The notes under the pieces: model-generated
The model's database searches: none
What the model saw: only the letters and a program-made list of their open reading frames with translations
What the model was told of the DNA's origin: nothing
In this document: positions 8,414 to 17,676 of the stretch, in pieces
Position numbering within the stretch: the first letter of the stretch is position 1
Layout of the letters: every line of letters begins with the position of its first letter
NCBI RefSeq assembly: GCF_946404925.1
Contig: NZ_CAMJFM010000015.1
Span: forward strand, 1-64,000
DNA: 64,000 nt
Source of the DNA: an uncultured Prevotella sp.
GTDB lineage: Bacteria > Bacteroidota > Bacteroidia > Bacteroidales > Bacteroidaceae
Reading direction: 5' to 3'
Made by a program: the position numbers and the translations under genes

Positions 8414-9481
8414 TTATATTGCTGTTCTGCGATAAAAGTCCACGTTCTCTTTAGTCAGAATCTCAATAGGCATGTAGTTAACGGGGTTAACGGCACGCTT
8501 CATCACGATGGCATTAAACAGACAGTCAACACTGGCGTAGCCCTGCTGGTAAGCGTGCTGCGCAATAAGGAACGATATGCTACCATTGCGCACACAGGCC
8601 TCGTTCTTAGCCACCATATCGTAGCCCATAATCTGAACGTTGCGGCGATTACTGCGGAACAGGAAGTCGCCCACGATGTGAGCCTTCGAGTTGAATGTTA
8701 TACAATGGTGAACCTGTGGATGAGTTGAGAAGAACTTCTCCAGAATGCCATCGTAATCCTTGTGATCCTCATCCAGAGGTAGGTCTACCTCAGTAATCTT
8801 GATTTGTGGGAAGTGGTCTACCATATAATGACGGAAACCTGTCTCACGGTTAGCCTGCTGCTTTGATCCCACGATGCCATCACGAGTCTGCTTCATCAGT
8901 GCTATCTCCTTTTCCTTGTTTGCAATCAGCATCAGCATCTTGGCTGCAAAATAGCCGCTGGCAAAAGAGTCCTGACCAAAGAACGACAGTGGTTTCAAGT
9001 CGGGCATATACGAGTCGAGCAGCACGTAAGGGATGTTACGCTCCAGCAGTTTCTCGGTGAATCGCTGAGTCTGCTCAAGTGTTGATGGCACCAGAATCAC
9101 ACCATCAATCTTGGCGGTAAACAGCTCGCGAGCCATTTTTGTGAATGCTGGTGGATTGAAACGCTCGTAATAGATGAACTTGAGCGAGATGCCGAAGTCG
9201 CGACGGAACTCACGACAGGCCATGGCACCCTCCTCAATCTCGTCCCAGTAAGCCTCCTGCTCATGTTTGGGCAGTACCACATAGAAAGTGTATTCTTTAT
9301 TATACGCGAGCGCGCTGGCGTACATATTAGGTCTGTAATCCATCTCCTCGAGAGCTTTGTTAACCTTCTCGAGAGCTGCTTTCGACACGTTTGGACGGTT
9401 ATGCAGAACACGGTCTACAGTACCTGTTGACACACCCGCACGAGCGGCAATATCCTTAATAGTAATATTCTCCTTAGCCAT
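8414..9481 (-). CDS. LacI-family transcriptional regulator
   Basis: This protein of about 355 residues has the LacI helix-turn-helix at the N-terminus (ITIKDIAARAGVSTGTVDRV, then LHNRPNVS) and the hinge region before a periplasmic-binding-protein-like effector domain (GVILVPSTLEQTQRF, YVLLDSYMP, ASGYFAAKMLMLIA). ATG 9481 is chosen over an alternative start 10 codons upstream because it gives the canonical short N-terminus before the HTH and lies just after the promoter. Genomic position between uxaA and kdgK/eda suggests it senses a hexuronate intermediate and controls both arms. A 16-bp palindrome at 9572-9587 is a candidate operator. Confidence 0.9.
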   Translation of the reverse strand: MAKENITIKDIAARAGVSTGTVDRVLHNRPNVSKAALEKVNKALEEMDYRPNMYASALAYNKEYTFYVVLPKHEQEAYWDEIEEGAMACREFRRDFGISLKFIYYERFNPPAFTKMARELFTAKIDGVILVPSTLEQTQRFTEKLLERNIPYVLLDSYMPDLKPLSFFGQDSFASGYFAAKMLMLIANKEKEIALMKQTRDGIVGSKQQANRETGFRHYMVDHFPQIKITEVDLPLDEDHKDYDGILEKFFSTHPQVHHCITFNSKAHIVGDFLFRSNRRNVQIMGYDMVAKNEACVRNGSISFLIAQHAYQQGYASVDCLFNAIVMKRAVNPVNYMPIEILTKENVDFYRRTAI

Positions 9482-9500
9482 AATACTAACAAATTTTTGG

Positions 9501-9530
9501 CAAAGGTACACTTTTTTTTTGATTCACCAA
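9501..9530 (-). promoter_or_regulatory. promoter of the LacI-uxaA-nhaC transcript
   Basis: On the minus strand TTG (9530-9528), 19 bp, then TACCTTTG (9508-9501) is a full match to the Bacteroidetes TTG-N19-TAnnTTTG consensus. The start codon is only about 20 bp downstream, so the leader is very short. Confidence 0.75.
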
Positions 9531-9571
9531 ACATCTAGCGTAAATAATTGCTTCGAAATCGTTTCCGTAAG

Positions 9572-9587
9572 ATTTTCGACCGAAAAT
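9572..9587. promoter_or_regulatory. candidate LacI-type operator
   Basis: ATTTTCG-AC-CGAAAAT is a perfect 16-bp palindrome with a CG-bounded centre, the symmetry expected of LacI-family operators. It lies between the divergent LacI and kdgK promoters, just upstream of the kdgK -33 element. Assignment to the neighbouring regulator is an inference from position. Confidence 0.5.
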
Positions 9588-9598
9588 TGCGTAAAAAT

Positions 9599-9629
9599 TT
9601 GCTCACCTCGAAAAATCATCGTATCTTTG
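9599..9629 (+). promoter_or_regulatory. promoter of kdgK-eda
   Basis: TTG (9599-9601), 20 bp, then TATCTTTG (9622-9629) matches the Bacteroidetes promoter consensus. The kdgK ATG is about 55 bp further. Confidence 0.75.
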
Positions 9630-9683
9630 CCACACAAACGAACAAAAGAAAGAAGAAATAAATTCAAAAAAACAAACAAAGCA

Positions 9684-10706
9684 ATGGCAAAAATTGTAAC
9701 TTTGGGCGAGATTATGCTCCGCCTTTCGCCTCAGGGCAACGACCGTTTCATTCAGAGTGAAAGTTTCCGCATCATTCCTGGCGGTGGTGAGGCTAATGTA
9801 GCTATCAGCGTGGCTAACTATGGCCATGAGGCTTACTTTGTATCAAAGCTGCCTAAGCACGAAATCGGACAGATTGCAGTCAACGCTCTGCGCCGCTATG
9901 GTGTTAACACCGAGTTTGTGGCTCGCGGTGGCGATCGTGTAGGTCTTTACTATGCTGAGACCGGTGCTTCAATGCGTCCATCAAAGGTTATTTACGACCG
10001 TGCACACTCATCAATAGCCGAGGCAACTCCTGCCGATTTTGACTTCGACAAGATTATGGAAGGAGCAGCCTGGTTCCACTGGAGCGGCATTACACCAGCC
10101 ATTAGCGATAAGGCTGCCGAGCTGACTAAACTGGCTTGCGAGGCTGCTAAGCGTCATGGTGTAACCGTATCTGTAGACCTGAACTTCCGCAAGAAGTTGT
10201 GGACTAGCGAGAAGGCAATCAGCATTATGCGTCCACTGATGAAATACGTTGACGTTTGTATCGGAAACGAGGAGGATGCAGAACTCTGCTTAGGTTTCAA
10301 ACCCGATGCTGATGTTGAGGGTGGACAGACTGATGCTGCCGGATACGAGGGCATTTTCAAGCAGATGATGCAGGAGTTTGGCTTCAAGTATGTGGTTTCT
10401 ACACTTCGTGAGAGCTACAGCGCTACATTCAACGGCTGGAAGGCTCTGATTTACGATGGTAAGGAGTTCTACCAGAGCAAGCGCTATGAGATCAATCCTA
10501 TCATCGACCGCGTAGGTGGTGGCGACTCATTCTCTGGTGGTTTGATTCATGGTCTGCTCACTAAGGCTACTCAGGGCGAGGCTCTGGAGTTTGCTGTTGC
10601 TGCATCAGCCCTCAAGCACACCATCAATGGCGACTTCAACCTGGTTTCAGTTGAGGAGGTTGAGGCACTCGCAGGTGGAAACGCTAACGGCCGCGTTCAG
10701 CGCTAA
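9684..10706 (+). CDS. kdgK: 2-dehydro-3-deoxygluconokinase (PfkB family)
   Basis: This 340-residue ribokinase/PfkB-family sugar kinase starts at MAKIVTLGEIMLRLSPQG. The substrate-binding GGGEANVAISVANYG stretch and the C-terminal signature DRVGGGDSFSGGLIHG, with the catalytic Asp, are both present. It phosphorylates KDG to KDPG with ATP. Assignment to KDG rather than another sugar rests on its place between a hexuronate regulator/uxaA and eda. The upstream open frame continues to 9357 but covers the promoter, so ATG 9684 is the real start. Confidence 0.9.
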   Translation: MAKIVTLGEIMLRLSPQGNDRFIQSESFRIIPGGGEANVAISVANYGHEAYFVSKLPKHEIGQIAVNALRRYGVNTEFVARGGDRVGLYYAETGASMRPSKVIYDRAHSSIAEATPADFDFDKIMEGAAWFHWSGITPAISDKAAELTKLACEAAKRHGVTVSVDLNFRKKLWTSEKAISIMRPLMKYVDVCIGNEEDAELCLGFKPDADVEGGQTDAAGYEGIFKQMMQEFGFKYVVSTLRESYSATFNGWKALIYDGKEFYQSKRYEINPIIDRVGGGDSFSGGLIHGLLTKATQGEALEFAVAASALKHTINGDFNLVSVEEVEALAGGNANGRVQR

Positions 10707-10741
10707 TTTAATTCATAATTAACAATTCACAATTGACAATT

Positions 10742-11410
10742 ATGGCAAAATTTGATAAATTGGCAGTGATGAAGAAAATCGGTGATACCGGTATGGTGCC
10801 CGTTTTCTATCATAAGGATATTGAGACATGTAAGAATGTGGTAAAGGCTTGCTATGATGGTGGTGTGCGCGCATTCGAGTTTACTAATCGTGGTGACTTT
10901 GCTCAGGAGGTTTTCGGTGAGCTTGTAAAGTGGGCCGATAAAGAGTGCCCCGAACTGGCTCTTGGTATCGGTTCGGTAGTCGACGCTCCTACAGCAGCCA
11001 TGTATCTGCAGTTGGGTGCTTGTTTCGTTGTAGGTCCTCTGTTCAACCCTGAGATTGCGCCGGTTTGTAACCGCCGTCTGGTTCCATATTGCCCAGGTTG
11101 CATGACCGTGAGCGAGATTGGTAAGGCACAGGAGTTGGGTTGTGACCTGACAAAGGTATTCCCTGGCGATGTGGTTGGACCAAACATGGTGAAGGGCCTG
11201 AAGGCTCCAATGCCTTGGTCTAAGATCATGGTTACTGGCGGTGTTGCTCCCGAGGAGGAGAACCTTACTAAGTGGTTCAAGGCTGGTGTTTACTGCGTAG
11301 GTATGGGCTCAAAGCTCTTCCCTGGCGATAAGGTAAAAGCCGGCGACTGGCAGTATGTTACCGACAAGTGTCGCGAAGCTCTTGGTTATATCGCTACCGC
11401 TAGAAGTTAA
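10742..11410 (+). CDS. eda: KDPG/KHG aldolase
   Basis: This 222-residue class I aldolase splits 2-keto-3-deoxy-6-phosphogluconate into pyruvate and glyceraldehyde-3-phosphate. The Schiff-base lysine lies in [10 protein letters not shown] (Lys138) and the acid/base glutamate in AFEFTNRG (Glu46). The phosphate site GGVAPEEEN and [11 protein letters not shown] are also present. ATG 10742 is used rather than a TTG three codons upstream. It is about 35 bp after kdgK and clearly co-transcribed with it; the gap is a run of ATTAACAATTCACAATTGAC-type units. Confidence 0.92.
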   Translation: MAKFDKLAVMKKIGDTGMVPVFYHKDIETCKNVVKACYDGGVRAFEFTNRGDFAQEVFGELVKWADKECPELALGIGSVVDAPTAAMYLQLGACFVVGPLFNPEIAPVCNRRLVPYCPGCMTVSEIGKAQELGCDLTKVFPGDVVGPNMVKGLKAPMPWSKIMVTGGVAPEEENLTKWFKAGVYCVGMGSKLFPGDKVKAGDWQYVTDKCREALGYIATARS

Positions 11411-11526
11411 AGGGATTTTAAAGGAAGTGAAAGGGAAGTGAAAGGGACGATACATATGTCCTTTAAACTTCCGAGCGAAGCGATAACTTCCCTTTTATTT
11501 CCTTTCCATTCCTTTACATTACTCCA
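11409..11526. repeat. purine-arm/pyrimidine-arm inverted repeat
   Basis: The space between eda and the next gene has a purine-rich arm built of AAAGGGAAGTGA-like units (11409-11447), a short middle with GAGCGAAGCGA, and a pyrimidine-rich arm built of CTTCCCTTTTATTTCC-like units (11460-11524). The two arms are roughly complementary and would fold into a long imperfect hairpin that may also act as a terminator. The same design recurs elsewhere in the window. Confidence 0.6.
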
Positions 11527-11529
11527 TTT

Positions 11530-14500
11530 ATGAAATATCAACTACTCATCCTCATAACCATACTTATCTCAGCCTGTTCACACCCTGATAGGCAAGCGGT
11601 GGACAAGCTGAATTCTAAAGCTTATGCCTATCATTATCGCAACATCGATTCTACCGAGATTATAGCCAAACGGGCTTACCAGTTGGCCGATAATTATCCG
11701 GCAGGTAAGGCCGAAGCACTTAACAATATGGCGTTTGTAAACATCGTCAGGATGCGCTATGTTGATGCCGAAAAGCAATTGAACGAAGCCGTAGAAACCA
11801 CTGATAATCAGATACAACAGCTCATTAGCTATGTGCTGCAGATGCGACTGTGCCAGCGACGTTCCAGCAATCGCGAATTCCACGAATATCGCGAGATGGC
11901 CAAACGCACATTAAGCCGAATAAACGAGGAGAGAGGGCAACTTACTGAGCGCGACCTGCGCCAGATGCTCTACGCCGAAACAGAATATGCCATTGTCAAC
12001 TCTACCTACTATTATTATGTAGGACTGGAACAGCAATCTATCTTAGCACTATCGGCCATCGACGAGAGCGAGGTGCAGAAGGATAGCGCACAATACCTTA
12101 ATTACCTTTATAATATCGGTGCTGGCGGCATTCTTACGCAAGGCACCCAGCAGGAGATTAACCAGCAGGAGTTTGATAAGCTGATGCGATGCTTCCTCAC
12201 GGCCCGCAAGGGGGGCTACACATTCTTTGCCGGTCAGGCCCTCGAGGCGCTGAGCGAGCACCTGATGGACCCAGAGTACCGCCAACAGCTGATGGAGGAT
12301 AATCTGCCTGCGATGAAGTTCATCAACCCATTGGGTATCGACGATGAGATGCTGCCGGGATCGCTAGCCGAGAGTGCGCTGAACATCTTTGAGCAATATG
12401 GCGATGTGTATCAGATAGCCGGTGCTTACCGTACGCTGGCATCGTGCTACCGTCAGATAGGCGATTACCAGTCGGCACTCTATAATTTGGAGCAGGCTTT
12501 ATCGGATAGCATCATTAATCAGGCCCCCGACCTTGTGGCTTCTATCCGTGAGCAGCTGAGTGTGGCCTATGCCGCCATCGACGACAAACCTCAGAGCGAC
12601 CAGAACCGTAATATGTACCTTGATCTGCAGGAAACCACCCGACAGGATCGTCAGCTGGAGGCGCGCGCCTATCAGTACGAAAAGTCGGTCAGTCAGCTCA
12701 ACCTGATGCTGATAGCCGTAGTTGTGGCTGTGGTATTGCTGCTGTTCTCGGTATGGTTGTTTAATTACCTCAACAAGAAACAATCAAAGATCGAGGAGCC
12801 CGACAACCTGTATGAGCAGAAGAGCGAGCAGCTGGCCGCCAAACTGCTGCAGGTTGAGAACAACGAGCGCAAGAACTTAGAACAACGTGCCAAGGTGTCG
12901 CTGGTGTGCAACATCACGCCGTTCATCGACCGCATGATACACGAGGTGAATCGTCTGGGCGATAACAACAGCGAGGAGCGAATGGCCTACATCAGCGAAC
13001 TGATCAATCAGATTAACGAGTATAACGACGTGCTGACCTATTGGATACAGTTGCGCCAGGGCGAGCTGAGCCTGCATATAGAGAGCTTCCAGCTGCAGCC
13101 GCTGTTTGACGTGCTAGCCAAGGGTAAAAAGTCGTTCCAGATGAAGGGCGTAGAGCTGAACATTGAACCTACCGATGCTGTGGTGAAGGCCGATAAGGTG
13201 CTGACGCTGTTTATGCTGAACACGCTAGCCGACAACGCCCGTAAGTTTACCGAGAAGGGTGGTAGAGTAGACGTATCGGCCCAGGTATGCAGCGATCACG
13301 TAGAGATATCGGTTCAGGATACTGGTATGGGTATGACCAACGAACAGCTCGACCATCTCTTCGACCACAAGATTGAAGGTGGCCATGGATTCGGATTGCT
13401 CAACTGTAAGGGTATCATCGAGAAGTATCGCAAAATCAGTCAGATATTCGGTGTGTGCCAGATAGGTGCCACCAGTGCTGTCGGCAAGGGCTCTAAGTTG
13501 TTCTTCAGACTCCCTAAGGGAGCGCTTAGAGGTGTTGGTTGTTGGGTGTTAGGTGTTTGCTTATTAGCCGCCACTCATGTATCTGCCACCACCCATCACC
13601 CATCACCTATTACCCTAAAACCATCACCTAATGACGCTCTTGGCTGGGCATCAGTCTACTCCGATAGCGCCTATTTTGCCAACATCAACGGCGAATACGA
13701 GAAGACGCTGCACTTTGCCGATTTGTGCCGTTACTATCTCAACAAGCACTATCTGCAGCAAGAGCCACGCGGCCGATACCTGATGCGACAGATAGGTAAT
13801 CCATCGTTGATGGCCCCAGAGATCAAATGGTTCCACGATAGCGTCAAGACCAACTATCACATCATTCTCGACATTCGCAATGAGAGTGCCGTAGCCGCAT
13901 TGGCCCTGCACCAGTGGCAGCTGTACAGCTATAATAACAAGATTTACACCCAGCTGTTTAAGGAGATGTCGGCCGACGACAACCTGGGCGACTATTGCGC
14001 CACCATGCAGCAATCGCAAACCAACAAGACGATAGCCATCATCCTGTTAGTCCTACTGTTCTTCTCGATCATTCCGGCTTACTATCTGCTGTATTACCGC
14101 CATCGTCTGTACGAGCGGTTTGTGCGCGAGCAGCAACGACTCACCGACCTTGAACTGCTTGACGACGAGCTGCACAAGGCCGAACTCGACGATAGCAATC
14201 TGCACGTGTCGAACGCCGTGCTCGATAACTGTCTCTCGGCCCTCAAGCATGAAACGATGTATTACCCCTCGCGCATACAGCAACTGCTCGATGGTGGCGA
14301 TATGGAATCGTTGAGCGAGGTTACCACCTATTATCGCGAACTCTATGGCGTGCTGAGCGAGCAAGCGCTCAAGCAGACCGAGCGAACGCGTCTGCATCTC
14401 AAACCGCTGCACCACGACATCCTGGGCGACGAAACGCTTGTGCGCTATCTGTTCGATATTCTGCGCAAGCAGGCTGGTGAGAAGCTGAAGCCTACTTACG

Positions 14501-14745
14501 AGAAGCGCGATGGTGGCTATATAGAAGTACGTGTACCTATGCCTGTGCTGAAGCTATCTGAAGCCGAGGCGGCCGAGCTGTTCACACCGTCTAAAGATCA
14601 TCTGCCTTACCTGCTCTGCCGCCAGATAGTGCGCGACCTGGGCGAGGCTACCAACCGTCGTGGTTGCGGCATCTATGCCACTATACAAGATAACACAACA
14701 TTTATGATTATAACACTACCAAGCGTATGGAAAATTTCAAAGTAA
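11530..14745 (+). CDS. large membrane sensor protein with TPR, HATPase and DUF5112/DUF5113-like parts
   Basis: This 1071-residue protein begins with a lipoprotein-like signal (LLILITILISACS). TPR-like helices follow (residues about 20-370), then a membrane helix (about 395-415) and a histidine-kinase-like region. The N box reads NTLADNARKF, G1 is DTGMGM and G2 is GGHGFGLLNC; a possible H-box is FIDRMIHEVNRLG. After the ATPase domain come a second hydrophobic segment, another extracytoplasmic part, a third helix (IAIILLVLLFFSIIPAYYLL) and a cytoplasmic tail. This looks like the Bacteroidales DUF5112/DUF5113 sensor architecture. It overlaps its response regulator by 19 bp. A repeat-built stretch encodes the junction near residues 667-702. 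Confidence 0.82.
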   Translation: MKYQLLILITILISACSHPDRQAVDKLNSKAYAYHYRNIDSTEIIAKRAYQLADNYPAGKAEALNNMAFVNIVRMRYVDAEKQLNEAVETTDNQIQQLISYVLQMRLCQRRSSNREFHEYREMAKRTLSRINEERGQLTERDLRQMLYAETEYAIVNSTYYYYVGLEQQSILALSAIDESEVQKDSAQYLNYLYNIGAGGILTQGTQQEINQQEFDKLMRCFLTARKGGYTFFAGQALEALSEHLMDPEYRQQLMEDNLPAMKFINPLGIDDEMLPGSLAESALNIFEQYGDVYQIAGAYRTLASCYRQIGDYQSALYNLEQALSDSIINQAPDLVASIREQLSVAYAAIDDKPQSDQNRNMYLDLQETTRQDRQLEARAYQYEKSVSQLNLMLIAVVVAVVLLLFSVWLFNYLNKKQSKIEEPDNLYEQKSEQLAAKLLQVENNERKNLEQRAKVSLVCNITPFIDRMIHEVNRLGDNNSEERMAYISELINQINEYNDVLTYWIQLRQGELSLHIESFQLQPLFDVLAKGKKSFQMKGVELNIEPTDAVVKADKVLTLFMLNTLADNARKFTEKGGRVDVSAQVCSDHVEISVQDTGMGMTNEQLDHLFDHKIEGGHGFGLLNCKGIIEKYRKISQIFGVCQIGATSAVGKGSKLFFRLPKGALRGVGCWVLGVCLLAATHVSATTHHPSPITLKPSPNDALGWASVYSDSAYFANINGEYEKTLHFADLCRYYLNKHYLQQEPRGRYLMRQIGNPSLMAPEIKWFHDSVKTNYHIILDIRNESAVAALALHQWQLYSYNNKIYTQLFKEMSADDNLGDYCATMQQSQTNKTIAIILLVLLFFSIIPAYYLLYYRHRLYERFVREQQRLTDLELLDDELHKAELDDSNLHVSNAVLDNCLSALKHETMYYPSRIQQLLDGGDMESLSEVTTYYRELYGVLSEQALKQTERTRLHLKPLHHDILGDETLVRYLFDILRKQAGEKLKPTYEKRDGGYIEVRVPMPVLKLSEAEAAELFTPSKDHLPYLLCRQIVRDLGEATNRRGCGIYATIQDNTTFMIITLPSVWKISK
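13530..13634. repeat. in-frame low-complexity inverted repeat inside the sensor gene
   Basis: The coding strand has a G/T-rich arm of GGTGTT/GGGTGTT units (13530-13557), a short middle, and a C/A-rich arm of CACCCATCAC units (13586-13630) that is nearly complementary to the first. The reading frame stays open and encodes the hydrophobic junction between the ATPase part and the second sensor part. Confidence 0.6.
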
Positions 14746-15446
14746 TAATAGTAGAGGATGTGCCCCTTGAGCTTAAAGGCACGTTGGGCATTGTAAAGAA
14801 CGATATCCCCGAGGCCGAGGTGATTGGCACCGCCGAGAACGAGCAGGCCTACTGGAAATTGCTCAAGCAGCAGATACCCGATTTGGTGCTGCTCGACTTG
14901 GGACTTGGTGGCTCTACCACCGTTGGCGTAGAGATATGTCGCCACACCAAGCAGAATCACCCCGAAGTAAAGGTGCTGATTTTTACAGGCGAGATTCTGA
15001 ACGAGAAGCTGTGGGTCGACGTGCTTGATGCCGGTGCCGATGGTATCATCCTGAAGACTGGCGAACTGCTCACACGCCGTGATGTGTCGGCCGTGATGGA
15101 CGGCAAGCAGCTGGTGTTCAACGAGCCTATTCTCGAGAAGATTGTAGAGCGCTTTAAGCGTGCCGTTAGTGGCGAACTGGTCAAGCAGGAGGCCGTAGTA
15201 AACTACGAGATCGATGAGTACGACGAGCGATTCCTGCGCCACCTGGCCTTAGGTTATACCAAGGAGCAGATTACCGGATTGCGTGGCATGCCGTTTGGTG
15301 TTAAGAGTCTGGAGAAACGCCAGAACGAATTGATACAGAAGCTCTTCCCCGAGGGTACCAGTGGCGTTAATGCCACCCGATTGGTGGTTCGTGCGCTTGA
15401 GCTCAGAGTGCTTGATATCGATAACCTGGAGGCCGATGAAGAGTAG
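14727..15446 (+). CDS. response regulator
   Basis: This 239-residue protein has an N-terminal receiver domain. VIIVEDVP holds the acidic pair, LVLLDLGLGG the phosphoacceptor Asp57, LIFTGE the conserved Thr and GIILKTGE the conserved Lys. The C-terminal part (about 165-239) has FLRHLALGYTKEQITGLRG, which resembles a LuxR/sigma-4-like helix-turn-helix and is probably a DNA-binding output domain. It overlaps the sensor gene by 19 bp and is followed by an 11-bp overlap with a membrane-protein gene, so the three are one operon. Confidence 0.87.
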   Translation: MENFKVIIVEDVPLELKGTLGIVKNDIPEAEVIGTAENEQAYWKLLKQQIPDLVLLDLGLGGSTTVGVEICRHTKQNHPEVKVLIFTGEILNEKLWVDVLDAGADGIILKTGELLTRRDVSAVMDGKQLVFNEPILEKIVERFKRAVSGELVKQEAVVNYEIDEYDERFLRHLALGYTKEQITGLRGMPFGVKSLEKRQNELIQKLFPEGTSGVNATRLVVRALELRVLDIDNLEADEE

Positions 15447-16020
15447 CCGGTTGTGCGTAGGACTTCTGGTGGCTCAGTGTGTGCTGGTCATTGTGTCGTG
15501 GCTGTTGTCGGCCATGAGGCTTGAGGGTGTGCGTTCTATGTTGTCGTCCGAGGGTATCCGCTGGTTTGTAGGCGGATTCTCCGACATTCTGGCAACCCCC
15601 TTGCTGGCCTGGCTGTTGTTATTGCTCATAGCCGGTGGCAGCTTGCAGCAGAGTGGGGTAATCAGCCTGTTTACAGGTAAGGGCGAGACGTCGTTCCGCA
15701 ATCGTCTGGCCTTGCGTGTAGCCATCTTCTTCCTAGTCCTCTATGCCATCGTCATATGTCTGCTCACATTAACGCCTCATGCCATACTGCTATCTGTCAA
15801 GGGCAGTCTGTTTCCTTCGGCATTCAGTCGCAGTCTGGTGCCTATAGTATGCTTTGGCGTTACGTTGTTCTCGGTGGTCTACGGCATGATGTCGGGCCAT
15901 AAGAAATCAGGCGATGAAATTCTTAGCATCCTCACTTATGGCATCCGTCAGGGCGCCTCGCTCATCATCGTCTACATCCTAGCTATCCAGTTCTACGCCT
16001 CGTTACGTTTCGTATTTTAA
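15436..16020 (+). CDS. membrane protein resembling part of AbgT-type transporters
   Basis: This 194-residue protein has five or six hydrophobic segments (VGLLVAQCVLVIVSWLLS, LLAWLLLLLIAGG, VAIFFLVLYAIVICLLTL, LVPIVCFGVTLFSVVYGMM, ASLIIVYILAIQFYASL). The SSEGIRWFVGGFSD loop resembles that of AbgT (p-aminobenzoyl-glutamate) transporters, but the length is less than half of a full transporter. It may be a short Bacteroidales relative or may need a partner. ATG 15436 overlaps the response regulator end by 11 bp. Function is not certain. Confidence 0.7.
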   Translation: MKSSRLCVGLLVAQCVLVIVSWLLSAMRLEGVRSMLSSEGIRWFVGGFSDILATPLLAWLLLLLIAGGSLQQSGVISLFTGKGETSFRNRLALRVAIFFLVLYAIVICLLTLTPHAILLSVKGSLFPSAFSRSLVPIVCFGVTLFSVVYGMMSGHKKSGDEILSILTYGIRQGASLIIVYILAIQFYASLRFVF

Positions 16021-16079
16021 AAAAGTACACGTAATTCATAAATAATAATAGGGGTAAGACATCTTGTTTAGCGCATCAT

Positions 16080-17597
16080 TCATGCCTTATGTCCTCCTAT
16101 CTGTGAATTGCGTTCCTTGGCTGTGGCGCCCTCCTCGAAGTTAAGTCCGCGAAGGATGGCGTTCTTACCGAATTTCTGTTTGATTTTCAATTGTACCTCC
16201 TGCATACGTCGTTCCTTTGCCTGGTGCGCCTGTTCCTCCTGCTTTAGCTTCTCCAGAGTCTCGTAATCGGTAAACAAATCAAGCTGCACAGGTTCCTTGT
16301 GTTGAGATGTCATTTCCGACTCTGACACCACACGGTTTATCGTAAGGTTAAGTCTGCGGATAAGCAAATCGGGATTAACCAATCTGTCGAATAGCGCCGC
16401 TGTCGCATTCATCATCTGTCGCGATGACGATGTGGGATGATCGAAATTGTGTGTGCCATGAGCATGCTTGGGCACAGCCTTGCCATAGTAGTTGGTAGTA
16501 ATATCGCCATGATACTTGGCTCGTATCTCTTGGTGAGTCAGGCTCTCGGCATCATAGCCCACAGTCAGTATGAGCTGGTCTGTCACAAGTCGTTTCTTTA
16601 CCAAATCAAGCGCCACACCTTCGGCCATCTCCTTGATTACCACACGCGCTTTGCTGAAGTCGTAAGGCTCCTGCAGAACCTGTCCGCTGCTGAAGGAATT
16701 TGTTTCTGGTCGATACGCCTTGACCTCTGCAATGGTACAAGGCTCCCAGCCCCAAGCGTGATCTATCAGCAACTCGGCATTTACGCCGAACATGCTATAT
16801 AGCAGTTCTTCGTTCTGCACCGACATGCGAGCCAGTTTACCCATTGTGTCGATGCCATACATGGCCAGCTTATTGGCTACGCCTTGGCCTACACGCCAGA
16901 ACTTGGTAATCGGCGTGTAGTTCCAAAGCTCGCGCCTGTACGACATCTCATCGAGCTCAGCTATGCGCACCCCGTCCTTGTCGGCAGGCATCTTCTTAGC
17001 CACAATATCCATGGCAACCTTGCAAAGATACATATTGGTGCCGATGCCAGTTGTAGCTGTGATGCCCGTTTGTTTCAGCACATCGCGTATCATCGTGATG
17101 GCCAGCTCGTGAGCCGTCATCTTGTATGTGTCCAAATAGTTGGTGACATCAATAAACACCTCATCGATCGAATAGACATGGATATCTTCAGGGGCGATAT
17201 ACTTCTCATAAATGTTATATACTTTCTTGCTCACCTCTAAATAATGAGCCATCTGAGGCGGGGCTGCGATGTAATCTACCGCCCAATCAGGATGGGCTTT
17301 GAGTTCGTGGTCGAATACCGATTTGCCCGTTAGTCGGTGCGTGGGTGCCTGATTCTGCCGCTGATAGTTAACCTCGCGCATGCGCTGTACCACTTCAAAC
17401 AATCGAGCTCGTCCGCCAATGCCGTAAACCTTCAGACTTGGTGATACGGCCAGGCAGATGGTCTTTTCGGTTCTTGAAACATCGGCCACCACAAGGTTTG
17501 TGGTCAGAGGGTCAAGTCCCCTGTCCACACACTCTACTGAAGCATAGAAACTCTTCAGGTCGATGGCTATATATGTCCGCTTATTAACCCTGTTCAT
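16080..17597 (-). CDS. Y-family DNA polymerase (UmuC/DinB type)
   Basis: This 505-residue translesion polymerase starts with YIAIDLKSFYASVECV (catalytic Asp13) and contains VYSIDEVFIDVTNYL (second catalytic acidic pair) and ATTGIGTNMYLCKVAMDIVA. A helix-hairpin-helix and little-finger region follow, then an extra C-terminal tail rich in Glu/Lys/Gln. It copies past damaged bases. No umuD-like gene is adjacent. The ATG lies divergent to the nitroreductase gene with back-to-back promoters between them. Confidence 0.88.
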   Translation of the reverse strand: MNRVNKRTYIAIDLKSFYASVECVDRGLDPLTTNLVVADVSRTEKTICLAVSPSLKVYGIGGRARLFEVVQRMREVNYQRQNQAPTHRLTGKSVFDHELKAHPDWAVDYIAAPPQMAHYLEVSKKVYNIYEKYIAPEDIHVYSIDEVFIDVTNYLDTYKMTAHELAITMIRDVLKQTGITATTGIGTNMYLCKVAMDIVAKKMPADKDGVRIAELDEMSYRRELWNYTPITKFWRVGQGVANKLAMYGIDTMGKLARMSVQNEELLYSMFGVNAELLIDHAWGWEPCTIAEVKAYRPETNSFSSGQVLQEPYDFSKARVVIKEMAEGVALDLVKKRLVTDQLILTVGYDAESLTHQEIRAKYHGDITTNYYGKAVPKHAHGTHNFDHPTSSSRQMMNATAALFDRLVNPDLLIRRLNLTINRVVSESEMTSQHKEPVQLDLFTDYETLEKLKQEEQAHQAKERRMQEVQLKIKQKFGKNAILRGLNFEEGATAKERNSQIGGHKA

Positions 17598-17610
17598 GAA
17601 ATTTTATATG

Positions 17611-17648
17611 CAAAGATAGAAATAATTGGCAAATAATTGGTATCTTTG
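17611..17648. promoter_or_regulatory. back-to-back -7 boxes for polymerase Y and nitroreductase genes
   Basis: The minus strand carries TATCTTTG at 17618-17611, pointing to the polymerase gene, and the plus strand carries TATCTTTG at 17641-17648, pointing to the nitroreductase gene. Neither has a perfectly spaced TTG. Confidence 0.5.
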
Positions 17649-17676
17649 CACCGAATTTATAATTATTTAGAATAAT

